Shown: piece by piece, positions 17,034-24,699 of the stretch
Position numbering within the stretch: position 1 is the first letter of the stretch
Layout: each line of letters begins with the position of its first letter
From: JAUXLW01 sp964195005
GTDB lineage: Bacteria; Actinomycetota; Acidimicrobiia; Spongiisociales; SHLN01
Reading direction: 5' to 3'
NCBI GenBank assembly: GCA_964195005.1
Contig: CAXMOO010000071.1
Coordinates: 1 to 32,758 of the forward strand
DNA: 32,758 nt
Notes under the pieces: model-generated
What the model was told of the DNA's origin: nothing
Databases searched by the model: none
Seen by the model: only the letters and a program-made list of their open reading frames with translations
Position numbers and translations under genes: made by a program

Positions 17034-17468
17034 TCAAAAGGCGGCCACGAGCCAACCCGCCGCCAGGCCGTAAAGGCCGGCAACGAGGTCGTCGGCCATC
17101 ACTCCTCGAGAGCCGGGAAGCCGCTCGGCCGCCCCCACTCCTGGAGGGAACTTGGTTATATCGGCCAGGCGGGCAACCAGCCATCCGATCGCCAGCGGCC
17201 ATCCGCCGAGCCCGATCATCGCCAGCCAGGCACCCGCGGTTTCGTCGATCACGATCCAGCCCGGGTCTCCTCGAGCGAACGGCCTTGCGGCCCAGAGCCC
17301 CAGTGCGACCACAGCGCCCACCAGAGCTGCTTCGAGCACGGGGCTGGTCACCAGAATGGCGAGCGGTACGGCGAGGGCGGCTCCAAATGTGCCGGCGCCG
17401 GCGTCGGAATTCCACAGCCGCCCTGGAATCAGGCCTAGACCAAGCGAGCTGGCGATAGCTTTCCGCAT
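17034..17468 (-). CDS. pgpA: phosphatidylglycerophosphatase A family protein
   Basis: A 144-residue membrane protein of the PgpA family, which dephosphorylates phosphatidylglycerophosphate to phosphatidylglycerol. Family marks are GTFGAALAVPLA near residue 27, DPGWIVIDETAGAW near 68, and KFPPGVGAAERLPGSRGVMADDLVAGLYG near the C-terminus with its conserved acidic pair. About four hydrophobic segments are visible. The C-terminal tail is short, as is usual. The start at 17468 has no Shine-Dalgarno sequence but a well-placed TAGTTT. A 90-base gap separates it from the downstream surface-protein gene. Confidence 0.85.
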   Translation of the reverse strand: MRKAIASSLGLGLIPGRLWNSDAGAGTFGAALAVPLAILVTSPVLEAALVGAVVALGLWAARPFARGDPGWIVIDETAGAWLAMIGLGGWPLAIGWLVARLADITKFPPGVGAAERLPGSRGVMADDLVAGLYGLAAGWLVAAF

Positions 17469-17474
17469 GCGTGC

Positions 17475-17480
17475 AAACTA
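17475..17480 (-). promoter_or_regulatory. putative -10 element of a leaderless pgpA promoter
   Basis: On the minus strand TAGTTT occupies exactly -12 to -7 relative to the ATG at 17468, with no Shine-Dalgarno sequence in between. This fits transcription starting at the A of ATG. Confidence 0.5.
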
Positions 17481-17538
17481 GTGGGCATGGCCCGGGGCTA
17501 GGCTCGGGAGCGGTTCGAACCTGCAAAAATGGGGCTCT

Positions 17539-18453
17539 ATGGAACCAGTCAAATACATATGGATGGATGGAGAGCTTGTCGATTGGGAGGCGGCGACGGT
17601 ACATGTTTTGTCGCACAGCCTCCACTATGGGACCGGAGTTTTCGAGGGGATACGCGCCTACGAGACCGGGCAAGGCCCGGCAATCTTTCGACTGGATGAT
17701 CACATGCGTCGCCTGGTACGGGGGGCTGCGGCGTACAGCTTGCCGGTCAACTTCAGCGCTGATGACCTGAGCAAGGCCGCCCGTGAGCTGGTGGCGACCA
17801 ACAACCTCGAATCGTGTTACATCAGGCCCCTGGTCTTCCTCGGTACGGGCGCTATGGGCCTCAACCCGGCAGGCGCCGAACCGCATGTCATGATCGCCGC
17901 CTGGCGATGGGGAACTTATCTGGGTGACGCAGGATTTGAGGAGGGCATCAGGGTCGGAGTGTCTTCCTGGCGGCGAATCCACCAGTCCATGCTGATACCT
18001 GATGCCAAAGGGACCGGCCCATATCTGAACAGCGTGCTGGCGAGGCTCGAGGCCGAAGCCAACGGGTTTGATGAGGCCATCCTTCTCAACATGGACGGTC
18101 ATATCGCCGAGGGAAGCGGCGAGAACCTCTTCATCGTCAGGGACGGGATCCTCCATACGCCGCCGGCACAAGCCGGCGCTCTCGATGGCATCACCCGACA
18201 GTCTGTGATGCGTTTGCTCACCGATGATGGATACGAGATCCGAGAGTCGAGCCTGAGCCGATCGGACGTCTATTACGCGGACGAAGCCTTCTTCACCGGC
18301 ACCGCCGCCGAAGTTACCCCGATCCGGGAGATCGACCATCGTCTCATCGGCACCGGTGAGCCTGGGCCCGTCACGCGCAGGGCGCAGGAGCTCTTCATGG
18401 ACACGGTCACCGGAAAACTGAGCGCCTACCTGGACTGGCTCGAGTTCGTGTAA
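17539..18453 (+). CDS. ilvE: branched-chain amino acid aminotransferase
   Basis: A 304-residue fold-type IV PLP enzyme that interconverts Val, Leu, Ile and their 2-keto acids with glutamate. The start IWMDGELVDWEAATVHVLSH and the following HYGTGVFEGIRAYET are the standard IlvE N-terminus. The Schiff-base Lys is K157 in DAKGTGPYLNSV, and the GHIAEGSGENLFIV and FFTGTAAEVTPIREID motifs follow. The length is typical of the short bacterial type. No strong Shine-Dalgarno sequence is seen. Its TAA shares one base with the ATG of the next gene (TAATG), so the next gene is coupled to it. Confidence 0.95.
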   Translation: MEPVKYIWMDGELVDWEAATVHVLSHSLHYGTGVFEGIRAYETGQGPAIFRLDDHMRRLVRGAAAYSLPVNFSADDLSKAARELVATNNLESCYIRPLVFLGTGAMGLNPAGAEPHVMIAAWRWGTYLGDAGFEEGIRVGVSSWRRIHQSMLIPDAKGTGPYLNSVLARLEAEANGFDEAILLNMDGHIAEGSGENLFIVRDGILHTPPAQAGALDGITRQSVMRLLTDDGYEIRESSLSRSDVYYADEAFFTGTAAEVTPIREIDHRLIGTGEPGPVTRRAQELFMDTVTGKLSAYLDWLEFV

Positions 18454-18977
18454 TGGGCCAGGAACCAAATATCGACATCGCCTTTGAGGATCAGCCGCGC
18501 GAAGAGTTGCGTCCTGCTGTGCCACAGCGCTGGCAGGCCGACCGGCCCGGCGACCTGAAGAGCCCGGATCAGGTCCCGTGGGGAGGCCCGTTTGGGACGC
18601 CAGGGCCCGACACGGGCTACGCCCTCAAGCTGGCGTCGGGGGTCGACATGAAGCTGGAGCCGGGCGAGGATCGCGGCAATGTCGAAAGGGCCATGGTCCA
18701 TTTGATGGCGACCCGGGCATCGCATTTCGGGAGGGCGCCTACTAATGAGGACCTCAAGGTTGCGATGCTCCTCCTCGGCCTTGCCTCACCCGACCAGGTG
18801 CCGGAGGCCACCATGCGCCAGCTTTCCAGGGACCGAAAGTACTGGGCCCCGCGGGCAGCCAGAAGTAGTGCCGTCGCCCGCCAAATGGTTGCCCGTGTGC
18901 CGCCCGGGTTGTTGGGGGTCTCATTGGAGGACGTGCGTCATCGCCTGGCGCTGGGTGAGATACCGTTGGGTCGCTAG
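18453..18977 (+). CDS. conserved-looking protein of unknown function between ilvE and the FAH-family gene
   Basis: A 174-residue cytosolic protein without signal or membrane segments. The first ~60 residues are Pro-rich and probably disordered, with a WGGPFGTPGPDTGYALKLA stretch. The C-terminal part is helical, with conserved-looking motifs VERAMVHLMATRASHFGRAP and PPGLLGVSLEDVRHRLALGE. The TAATG junction with ilvE and codon use like its neighbours argue that it is real. I cannot assign a function. A helical nucleic-acid or protein-binding role would be a guess. Confidence 0.7.
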   Translation: MGQEPNIDIAFEDQPREELRPAVPQRWQADRPGDLKSPDQVPWGGPFGTPGPDTGYALKLASGVDMKLEPGEDRGNVERAMVHLMATRASHFGRAPTNEDLKVAMLLLGLASPDQVPEATMRQLSRDRKYWAPRAARSSAVARQMVARVPPGLLGVSLEDVRHRLALGEIPLGR

Positions 18978-19003
18978 CTGCCAACGCGTAAGACCAATAA
19001 CTC

Positions 19004-19768
19004 ATGAAGATCGTTCGTACCCGAACCCAGAAGGATGACATCACCTACGGGGCTGTCGAGGCGGAGGGGATCCGGCTCTACCGGGGAACGCCCTTCGTAG
19101 CCTGGGAGCCCACGGAAGTAGTTGTTCCCTTTGACGACACTTCCCTCCTTTCACCCAGCATCCCCACCAAGGTGGTGGCCATAGGGCGCAACTACGGGTC
19201 TCACGCCGCCGAGCGTCAAGTTGAGGTGCCGGACGAGCCGCTCATCTTCATAAAACCGTCGACCTCTGTGATCGGTCACGCCGCCGGCGTGAGAATTCCC
19301 CCTCACTCCGGACAGGTCGAGCACGAAGCAGAGCTGGCGATCGTGATCGGCAAGGTCACACGAAACGTGGCTGTGGAGGACGCTGCTCAACACATCCTCG
19401 GTTACACGATCGGTCAAGACATCACCGCCCGAGATCTTCAGCGAAGAGACGGACAGTGGGCCAGGGCCAAGGGCTTCGACACGTTCTGTCCGCTCGGCCC
19501 CGCCATCGAGACGGAATTTGATCCGCTGGAAGGGCAGGGGCTCTATTGCCGTGTCAATGGTGAGCTTCGCCAGGAGGGTCTGTTGAGCGAGATGGTTTTT
19601 GGCCCTGGTGAGCTGGTGGCTTACATAAGCGGAGTGATGACTCTGCTACCGGGTGACGTCATCCTCACCGGCACTCCCGACGGAGTCGGGCCGCTTGCCG
19701 AGGGTGATCTGCTCGAAACTGAGATCGACGGCCTGGGCATTCTTCGTAACCCGATAGTTGGACCATGA
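19004..19768 (+). CDS. fumarylacetoacetate hydrolase (FAH) family protein
   Basis: A 254-residue FAH-fold enzyme. The metal site is visible as VEHEAELAIVIG near residue 107 and a later Asp in GYTIGQDITARDLQ near 140. The substrate-loop Lys is in ARAKGFDTFCPLGPAI, and the C-terminal GDVILTGTPDGVGPL is diagnostic. Members hydrolyse or isomerise 2-oxo acids such as fumarylpyruvate, hydroxyhepta-dienedioate or oxaloacetate, and the substrate cannot be read from sequence. The length fits the small single-domain type. A short gap follows the preceding gene, and its end overlaps gltX by four bases (ATGA). Confidence 0.9.
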   Translation: MKIVRTRTQKDDITYGAVEAEGIRLYRGTPFVAWEPTEVVVPFDDTSLLSPSIPTKVVAIGRNYGSHAAERQVEVPDEPLIFIKPSTSVIGHAAGVRIPPHSGQVEHEAELAIVIGKVTRNVAVEDAAQHILGYTIGQDITARDLQRRDGQWARAKGFDTFCPLGPAIETEFDPLEGQGLYCRVNGELRQEGLLSEMVFGPGELVAYISGVMTLLPGDVILTGTPDGVGPLAEGDLLETEIDGLGILRNPIVGP

Positions 19769-21207
19769 GGGTGCGCTTCGCGCCTTCGCCGACCGGATTT
19801 CTCCATGTGGGGGCTACCCGCACCGCGCTTTTCAATTGGCTGGCGGCCCGGCATTCCGGCGGCGTGTTCATTCTCCGCAGCGACGACACCGACCAGGAGA
19901 GAGGCTCGGACGAGTTCTATGCCGACATTCTCGACGGGCTCAATTGGCTTGGCCTCCACTGGGACGAGGGCATCGAGGTCGGTGGTCCGTCTGAGCCCTA
20001 TCGGCAGAGTGAGCGGCTGGAGCGTTACTCGGAGGTGGCGGCCCGGCTGGCAGCGGACGAGAAGGCCTACCGTTGTTTCTGCACCGCCGCCGAACTGGAT
20101 GAGAGACGCAAGGCCGCTCAGGCCGAGGGCCGCCCGCCCGGTTACGACGGTCGATGTCGGACGCTCGAACCATCCGAAGTCGCCGGGCGGCTCGAAGCCA
20201 ACGAGCCTGCTGTGTTGAGGCTGGCCGTTCCCCGGCCGGGGACCACCACATTCCAAGACGTCGTAAGGGAGGAGGTCAGCTTCGATCATGAGCACGTCGA
20301 GGATTTCGTGCTTCTGCGCTCTGACGGTTCTCCCACCTACCACCTGGCCAGCACGGTCGACGATGTCGATTTCGAGATCACCCATGTTGTCCGTGGCGAG
20401 GACTTGCTCTCTTCAACCCCCAAACACATCTTGATCACCGGAGCAATGGGTGCCGCCCCACCGGTATACGCCCATGTGTCATTGCTGCTGGGTCCTGACG
20501 GTCGCAAGCTGTCAAAACGTCACGGCGACACGGCTCTCCATTCCTACCGCAACGGGGGTTTCCTACCCGAGGCGGTTCTCAACTATCTGGGTTTGCTCGG
20601 TTGGAGTTTCGGCCACGACGAGTCCATCTTCTCCACTGCGGAGATGGTCGAGCGGTTCGAGCTCGACGACATTCAGAAGAACCCGGCCGTCTTCGACAAT
20701 GACAAGCTGCTCTGGATGAACGGGGTCTACATTCGTGAGCTGGAGCTCGATGACTTCATTGCCAGGACCCGGCCGCTGGTTGAGGCCGACCTGGGAAGAG
20801 AGTTCACGGTGGAAGACTTGGAGACCTATCGCCCGGTAGCCCCTTTGATTCAGGAGCGGATGAAGGTGCTCACCGAAGCGCCGGATCAGGTGCGGTTCTT
20901 GTTCGTGAGTGACGTTGCTTACGACGATGCGGCGTGGAAGAAAGTCCTCGCCAAACCTGAGGCCAGGGTGTCGCTCGAGGGTGCTCTGTCACGGCTCGGT
21001 GACCTGGGGGAGTGGGTGTCAGAATCCATCGAGGGGGCGTTGCGCGAGATGCTGGCCGAACTGGGGCTCAACGCCAGCAAGGGACTGCAGCCGGTGCGAG
21101 TAGCGATCACCGGTTCCAGGATCAGCCCGCCACTCTTCGAATCGCTTGCTGCGCTCGGCAAGGAGGAAAGCCTCCGGCGTCTGCGAGATGTGTTCGGTCG
21201 CCTGTGA
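19765..21207 (+). CDS. gltX: glutamyl-tRNA synthetase (probably non-discriminating)
   Basis: A 480-residue class I synthetase. The HIGH-type motif is HVGA at 14-17 in PSPTGFLHVGATRTALFNW, followed by LRSDDTDQER. The KMSKS-type motif is KLSKR at about 248, followed by HGD. The rest is the all-helical bacterial GluRS anticodon-binding half. It charges tRNA(Glu). With gatCAB nearby and tRNA-Gln(CTG) 400 bases downstream, it probably also mischarges tRNA(Gln) with Glu for GatCAB to amidate (inference from context). The typical RIEDTD triplet reads RSDDTD here. It overlaps both neighbours, FAH (ATGA) and VOC (GTGA). Confidence 0.95.
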   Translation: MRVRFAPSPTGFLHVGATRTALFNWLAARHSGGVFILRSDDTDQERGSDEFYADILDGLNWLGLHWDEGIEVGGPSEPYRQSERLERYSEVAARLAADEKAYRCFCTAAELDERRKAAQAEGRPPGYDGRCRTLEPSEVAGRLEANEPAVLRLAVPRPGTTTFQDVVREEVSFDHEHVEDFVLLRSDGSPTYHLASTVDDVDFEITHVVRGEDLLSSTPKHILITGAMGAAPPVYAHVSLLLGPDGRKLSKRHGDTALHSYRNGGFLPEAVLNYLGLLGWSFGHDESIFSTAEMVERFELDDIQKNPAVFDNDKLLWMNGVYIRELELDDFIARTRPLVEADLGREFTVEDLETYRPVAPLIQERMKVLTEAPDQVRFLFVSDVAYDDAAWKKVLAKPEARVSLEGALSRLGDLGEWVSESIEGALREMLAELGLNASKGLQPVRVAITGSRISPPLFESLAALGKEESLRRLRDVFGRL

Positions 21208-21581
21208 GCTTCCAAGAACAGATTGTTTTCGTGTACGTGCAAGATCTCCAACGGGCCGCCCGGTTCTATGGTGGAATCCTGGGATTGGACTTAGTCCTGG
21301 ATCAGGGAGGCTGCTTCATTTATCAAGTGGCGGGGTCTGCCTACCTGGGGATCTGCGATCGTCCGGAAAGAGCAGGGATCGAGGGATCGCTCATGACTCT
21401 GGTGACCGGGGACGTCGACGAGTGGTTCGAGCGTCTCGTCGACGCCGGCGCCGAGATTATCCGGCCACCGCAACACAGTGCTGAATACCAGATCTACAAT
21501 TTCTTCGCCCGTGATCCTGACGGCAATCGGCTGGAGATCCAACGCTTTGACGATGAGTCATGGAAGGTTGCAGAGGCCTGA
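21204..21581 (+). CDS. VOC superfamily (glyoxalase/bleomycin-resistance type) protein
   Basis: A 125-residue single VOC domain made of two beta-alpha-beta3 units: VFVYVQDLQRAARFYGGILG at the start and FFARDPDGNRLEIQRF at the end, the latter carrying the usual C-terminal Glu metal ligand. The GTG start at 21204 overlaps the gltX TGA (GTGA). The same frame is open further upstream inside gltX, but that part is gltX antiframe. Such proteins range from lyases and dioxygenases to antibiotic-binding proteins, and no specific substrate is indicated. tRNA-Gln follows 27 bases later. Confidence 0.85.
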   Translation: MSFQEQIVFVYVQDLQRAARFYGGILGLDLVLDQGGCFIYQVAGSAYLGICDRPERAGIEGSLMTLVTGDVDEWFERLVDAGAEIIRPPQHSAEYQIYNFFARDPDGNRLEIQRFDDESWKVAEA

Positions 21582-21608
21582 GCACTTTGTATCCTGGCGA
21601 GCCGCCCT

Positions 21609-21680
21609 TCGGGGGTGGTGTAATCGGTAACACAGCAGGTTCTGGTCCTGTCGTTGAGGGTTCGAGTCCTTCCCCCCGAG
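21609..21680 (+). tRNA. tRNA-Gln (anticodon CTG)
   Basis: A 72-base cloverleaf folds by eye. The acceptor TCGGGGG pairs with CCCCCGA, with discriminator G. The D-arm is GTGTAATCGGTAACAC, the anticodon stem GCAGG/CCTGT encloses loop TTCTGGT giving anticodon CTG, and the T-arm is GAGGG-TTCGAGT-CCTTC. The CCA end is not encoded. It decodes CAG and is the likely substrate of the GltX/GatCAB pathway encoded upstream. Confidence 0.95.
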
Positions 21681-21687
21681 CAGTCCT

Positions 21688-22581
21688 CTAGCCGGGCGCA
21701 ACTGACGCCTGGAAGATGCTCTCAATGGCCTCATCTAGGGCACCATTGAATTCGTCGTCGCTCTGTTGAGCGGTCAAGCCCTCGGTCAGCGCTCGAGAGA
21801 AGCTGGCAACGACTCCGCGGTTGCTCGCCAGCCGGGCATTGGCATCATCGCGCGAGTACCCCCCCGACAGCGCCACTACCCGGAGCACCTTCGGATGTTC
21901 GACGAGCTCGCTGTAGAAGCCCGGCTCGTCGGGGAGCGTGAGTTTCAGCATGATCCGGCCACCTTCACCGATGCCTTCGAGATCGCGCAGGATCGCTGTC
22001 TTGAGCAGGGCCTCGGCTTCGGCCTTCTCAGGGCTGTGGATGTCGATCTCGGGCTCGAGGATGGGTACGAGGCCAACGGCGAGGATCTGTCTGCCGATTT
22101 CGAATTGCTGCGCCACCACCGCGTCGATTCCCACGGGGTTGGCCAGCTTGATGACCGAGCGCATCTTGGTGCCGACGACGCCCTTATTCAGGGCACGGTT
22201 GAGCAGCTCATCGAGCCCGGGTATGGGATTCATGAGCTGTACCCCGTCTGCCTCCTCAGCCAGGCCCTTGTCCACCTTGAGGAACGGGACGACACCCTTG
22301 ACTTTCCAGAGATACTCGGCCGAGCCGCGGCTTTCGATGTCGCGATCCATCGTATTTTCAAACAGAATTGCTCCTATCACCCGATCGCCATCAAACGATT
22401 TGCTGGTGACAATCCGGGTGCGCATCTCATGGATGATGTCGAACATCTCGTCTTCGTTGGAAAAGGCGTCTTCGGTAAGGCCGTAGGTCAGGAGCGCCTT
22501 CGGTGTGCTTCCTCCACTCTGATCGAGCGCGGCGATGAAGCCGTGCCCCTGCTGGATTTTTTCGATTTGTTCTTCGTGCAT
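21688..22581 (-). CDS. fda: class I fructose-bisphosphate aldolase
   Basis: A 297-residue Schiff-base aldolase that interconverts fructose 1,6-bisphosphate with dihydroxyacetone phosphate and glyceraldehyde 3-phosphate. It has the GHGFIAALDQSGGSTPKAL opening of the bacterial class I enzymes, VVPFLKVDKGL near residue 100, and VGLVPILEPEIDI, where the Glu lies in the active site. The Schiff-base Lys is likely the one in RIMLKLTLP. I start it at the ATG at 22581 (MHEEQIEKIQQG), which matches the family N-terminus and has GAGG just upstream. The frame stays open to 22686, but the extra residues do not look like part of an aldolase. Its stop is eight bases from tRNA-Gln on the opposite strand. Confidence 0.92.
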   Translation of the reverse strand: MHEEQIEKIQQGHGFIAALDQSGGSTPKALLTYGLTEDAFSNEDEMFDIIHEMRTRIVTSKSFDGDRVIGAILFENTMDRDIESRGSAEYLWKVKGVVPFLKVDKGLAEEADGVQLMNPIPGLDELLNRALNKGVVGTKMRSVIKLANPVGIDAVVAQQFEIGRQILAVGLVPILEPEIDIHSPEKAEAEALLKTAILRDLEGIGEGGRIMLKLTLPDEPGFYSELVEHPKVLRVVALSGGYSRDDANARLASNRGVVASFSRALTEGLTAQQSDDEFNGALDEAIESIFQASVAPG

Positions 22582-22724
22582 GTGCCTCAGGATAGATCCA
22601 GGCCCTGTACCGCGAACCACCGCGGTGGCCAACTCTTGCCAGATTTCATCAAGAGGCTCATCGGCCGTCGTGTACGTCGGGGACACGACGTCTCTGTGCC
22701 GAAACTCGCTGACATGGTTCGGTC

Positions 22725-23783
22725 CTAGAGCACACCCTTGATGATCGCCGAGTGCATCGCGTCGGCAACGGCGTGAGTCGATATCACCGAAATATCTTCG
22801 AAGCCGGCTGCAGACAGGCTCTCCTCGTACTCCTGGAATGACAGGGCGCCGGCGATGCAGCCGGTGTAGTCACCTCGCTCGGCTCGCTCGGCAGCCGTCA
22901 GGCGGTCCTCGGCGACCACGTCGGTGATACCAATGCGGCCACCGGGCTTGAGCACACGTGCCATCTCCGAGAAGACGGCCTCCTTGTTGGTTGAGAGGTT
23001 GACGACGCAGTTGGAGATGATCACGTCGACTGATGAGTCGGGGAGTGGTATTTCCTCGATGTACCCCTTGAGGAATTCGACGTTGTCTGCCTTGGCCTCG
23101 GCCGCGTTCTTGCGAGCCAGCTCGAGCATCTCGTCCGTCATGTCGAGGCCGTAGGCCTTGCCGGCCGGGCCGACCCGTTTCGCGGAGAGCAAGACGTCGA
23201 TGCCGCCCCCCGACCCGAGGTCGAGGACGGTCTCTCCCTCGTTGAGGTCGGCAACTGCGACCGGGTTGCCGCATCCGAGGCTTGCCAACTTGGCGGCGTC
23301 GGGCAGCTCGGCGCCGTCAAGGGCGTCGTATAGGCCGCTGCCGAATTTGTCCTCATCTTCGGGCCCGCAGCACGACGGGCCGCCATCGAGCACCAGGAGG
23401 GCGTCGGACGCATACCGTTTGCGGACGGTTTCGCGGAGGTTGTGGTCGATACTCATTGTTGATCTCTCTTTCCAAGGGGCGATTGCGGAGGCCTTCCCCA
23501 TTACCGTTTCAGCGGCTGTGGGGAAGCGTTCGAGGCAACTTCGGTTCACCTCGTAGAGGCTGCTTGTGCCGGCCTTTGTCACATGAACGAATCCTGTGTC
23601 GGCCAGGGTCTTGAGGTGGTGGGACACCGTGGACTGGCCGATGTCGACCGCGTCCACTATCTCGCCGACCTTCATCGGCCCGTCGCTCGTGGCGAGCAGG
23701 TTGAGAATGACGATCCGCGAGGGGTCGCCGAGAGCCCTGAACCAGCTTGCCCACGTCTCTGCGTCGTTCCGTAATACATTCAT
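22725..23783 (-). CDS. arsM: ArsR-type regulator fused to arsenite S-adenosylmethionine methyltransferase (ArsM)
   Basis: A single 352-residue frame. Residues 1-100 are an ArsR/SmtB winged helix (PSRIVILNLL, then STVSHHLKTLADTGFVHV as recognition helix and wing). Residues 110-352 are a full ArsM: GGPSCCGPED (C138, C139), LGCGNP (C171), SAM motif VLDLGSGGGIDVLLSA, SNCVVNLS (C259) and GDYTGCIAGAL (C309). ArsM methylates As(III) to volatile or excreted methylarsenicals, using cysteines of this kind to bind arsenic. The classical ArsR ELCVC sensor pair is absent. M110 (ATG at 23456) is preceded by GAGAG and would give a normal free ArsM, so two products are possible. The protein starts directly beside a palindromic operator, which suggests autoregulation. 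Confidence 0.92.
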   Translation of the reverse strand: MNVLRNDAETWASWFRALGDPSRIVILNLLATSDGPMKVGEIVDAVDIGQSTVSHHLKTLADTGFVHVTKAGTSSLYEVNRSCLERFPTAAETVMGKASAIAPWKERSTMSIDHNLRETVRKRYASDALLVLDGGPSCCGPEDEDKFGSGLYDALDGAELPDAAKLASLGCGNPVAVADLNEGETVLDLGSGGGIDVLLSAKRVGPAGKAYGLDMTDEMLELARKNAAEAKADNVEFLKGYIEEIPLPDSSVDVIISNCVVNLSTNKEAVFSEMARVLKPGGRIGITDVVAEDRLTAAERAERGDYTGCIAGALSFQEYEESLSAAGFEDISVISTHAVADAMHSAIIKGVL

Positions 23784-23784
23784 C

Positions 23785-23798
23785 TATCATCGATGATA
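23785..23798. promoter_or_regulatory. palindromic operator at the arsR-arsM start
   Basis: The 14-base perfect palindrome TATCATCGATGATA lies two bases upstream of the ATG at 23783, inside an AT-rich island. On the minus strand TATTAT at -18 to -13 overlaps it and could be the -10 box, which would give a leader of only a few bases. An ArsR dimer bound here would block the promoter. Role inferred from position and symmetry. Confidence 0.6.
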
Positions 23799-24073
23799 AT
23801 AGATAAGGTGAAGATTCGGAAGTCCGCTCGGCGACTCCGGCAGATAACGACATGAGCACTCAAACGGAGGCGGTTAGGGTCCCGGACTGCGTGCCGATCA
23901 AACCCATCCCCCCGGTCTCCGGAAAGACTCTCGGAGCAGGGGCGTCTGTCGCATGGGCAAGATTCCCCGCGAGGAGCAATCTCCGAGCCTCGGCCTGGTT
24001 CGAAGACCTGACGGCATGTCGACCTACGTGACGACGCGAACGATCGCTCTTGTTTAAATGATGCGCACAAGTC
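23799..24073. other. intergenic region without a supported gene
   Basis: Between the ars operator and the terminator-like hairpin I see no supported gene or known riboswitch. A 58-codon plus-strand frame at 23852-24028 has no ribosome binding site or recognisable protein content. Confidence 0.5.
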
Positions 24074-24109
24074 AGAACCTCCCCGATCTAAGTCGATCGA
24101 GGAGGTTCT
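24074..24109 (-). terminator. terminator-like hairpin downstream of the secreted-protein gene
   Basis: Arms AGAACCTCC (24074-24082) and GGAGGTTCT (24101-24109) pair perfectly. An inner CGATC/GATCG continues the stem past a single mismatch to a six-base loop. It lies about 20 bases past the stop at 24131. The T-tract is weak on both strands. Confidence 0.6.
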
Positions 24110-24130
24110 TGGTATCGGGGACAGTAAGCG

Positions 24131-24526
24131 TCAGACGATGCGAATCAGCGGACACACGAACCGATGTCCGGTATCGACCAGCGAACTCGCCTGCTCCACA
24201 ACGTCAGCCGCGTTCGTCAGTTGCACCGTGATACCGAGCGCTTCGATGACCGCCCACCGGCCTCCGTTGTACCGACCAAAACCCGGAGCCGCATCTGACA
24301 CAGGTTTGCATGTGGGGCAATCGGGGAAGACATAGAACGCGTCGAACGGGCCATTATCGGGAACATGGGCGGGGGTGACCGCGCTCTCGTATTGGACGTC
24401 GTTGGCCCAGAACACTCCGCCGGGAGGCCCAACGGGAAGTCCCGGTTCCAAAGTGTGAGCCCCGGCAGGCGCAGCGAGGGCAAAGAAGAGCCCCATCACT
24501 ACGGCGATGATCAGAAATCGTTTCAC
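24131..24526 (-). CDS. small secreted protein of unknown function with a CPTC motif
   Basis: A 131-residue protein with a clear signal peptide (MKRF, then LIIAVVMGLFFALAAPAGA, cleavage after AGA or AHT). The mature ~108 residues contain the pair FPDCPTCKP near the middle and one more Cys near the C-terminus (RFVCPLIRIV), plus a hydrophobic C-terminal end. The CxxC resembles a metal or disulfide site, but no thioredoxin fold is evident around it. The GTG start at 24526 has GGAGG nine bases upstream. It is next to the arsR-arsM gene but separated by a hairpin, so a shared function is not implied. Confidence 0.75.
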   Translation of the reverse strand: MKRFLIIAVVMGLFFALAAPAGAHTLEPGLPVGPPGGVFWANDVQYESAVTPAHVPDNGPFDAFYVFPDCPTCKPVSDAAPGFGRYNGGRWAVIEALGITVQLTNAADVVEQASSLVDTGHRFVCPLIRIV

Positions 24527-24535
24527 GGTTTACTA

Positions 24536-24540
24536 CCTCC
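24536..24540 (-). promoter_or_regulatory. ribosome binding site of the secreted-protein gene
   Basis: GGAGG on the minus strand, nine bases before the GTG at 24526. It supports a GTG start and a complete signal peptide. Confidence 0.65.
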
Positions 24541-24699
24541 GTTTCGGCGCCGGCACTTCCGACGTCCCTTATCAAGCTCGTCTGTGGATCTAAAGAGCCC
24601 GGAAACACAATGTGAACTCCCGCGAAACTTCATAACGACCGTGATGCGATTAGGGAACGGGCCTCCGCTCCCTGTCAGGTGTCCTATGGGAGCTCGCGG

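Noticed and set aside
17014..18525. 503-codon minus-strand frame opposite ilvE
   Set aside because: It runs antisense to a clear ilvE and also covers pgpA in another frame; its composition is Arg-rich and shows no recognisable motifs.
22582..22686. N-terminal extension of the aldolase
   Set aside because: Family members begin at the MHEEQ-like position, and the extra residues are not aldolase-like.
23852..24028. 58-codon plus-strand frame divergent from arsR-arsM
   Set aside because: No ribosome binding site, no leaderless promoter box at the right place and no recognisable content.
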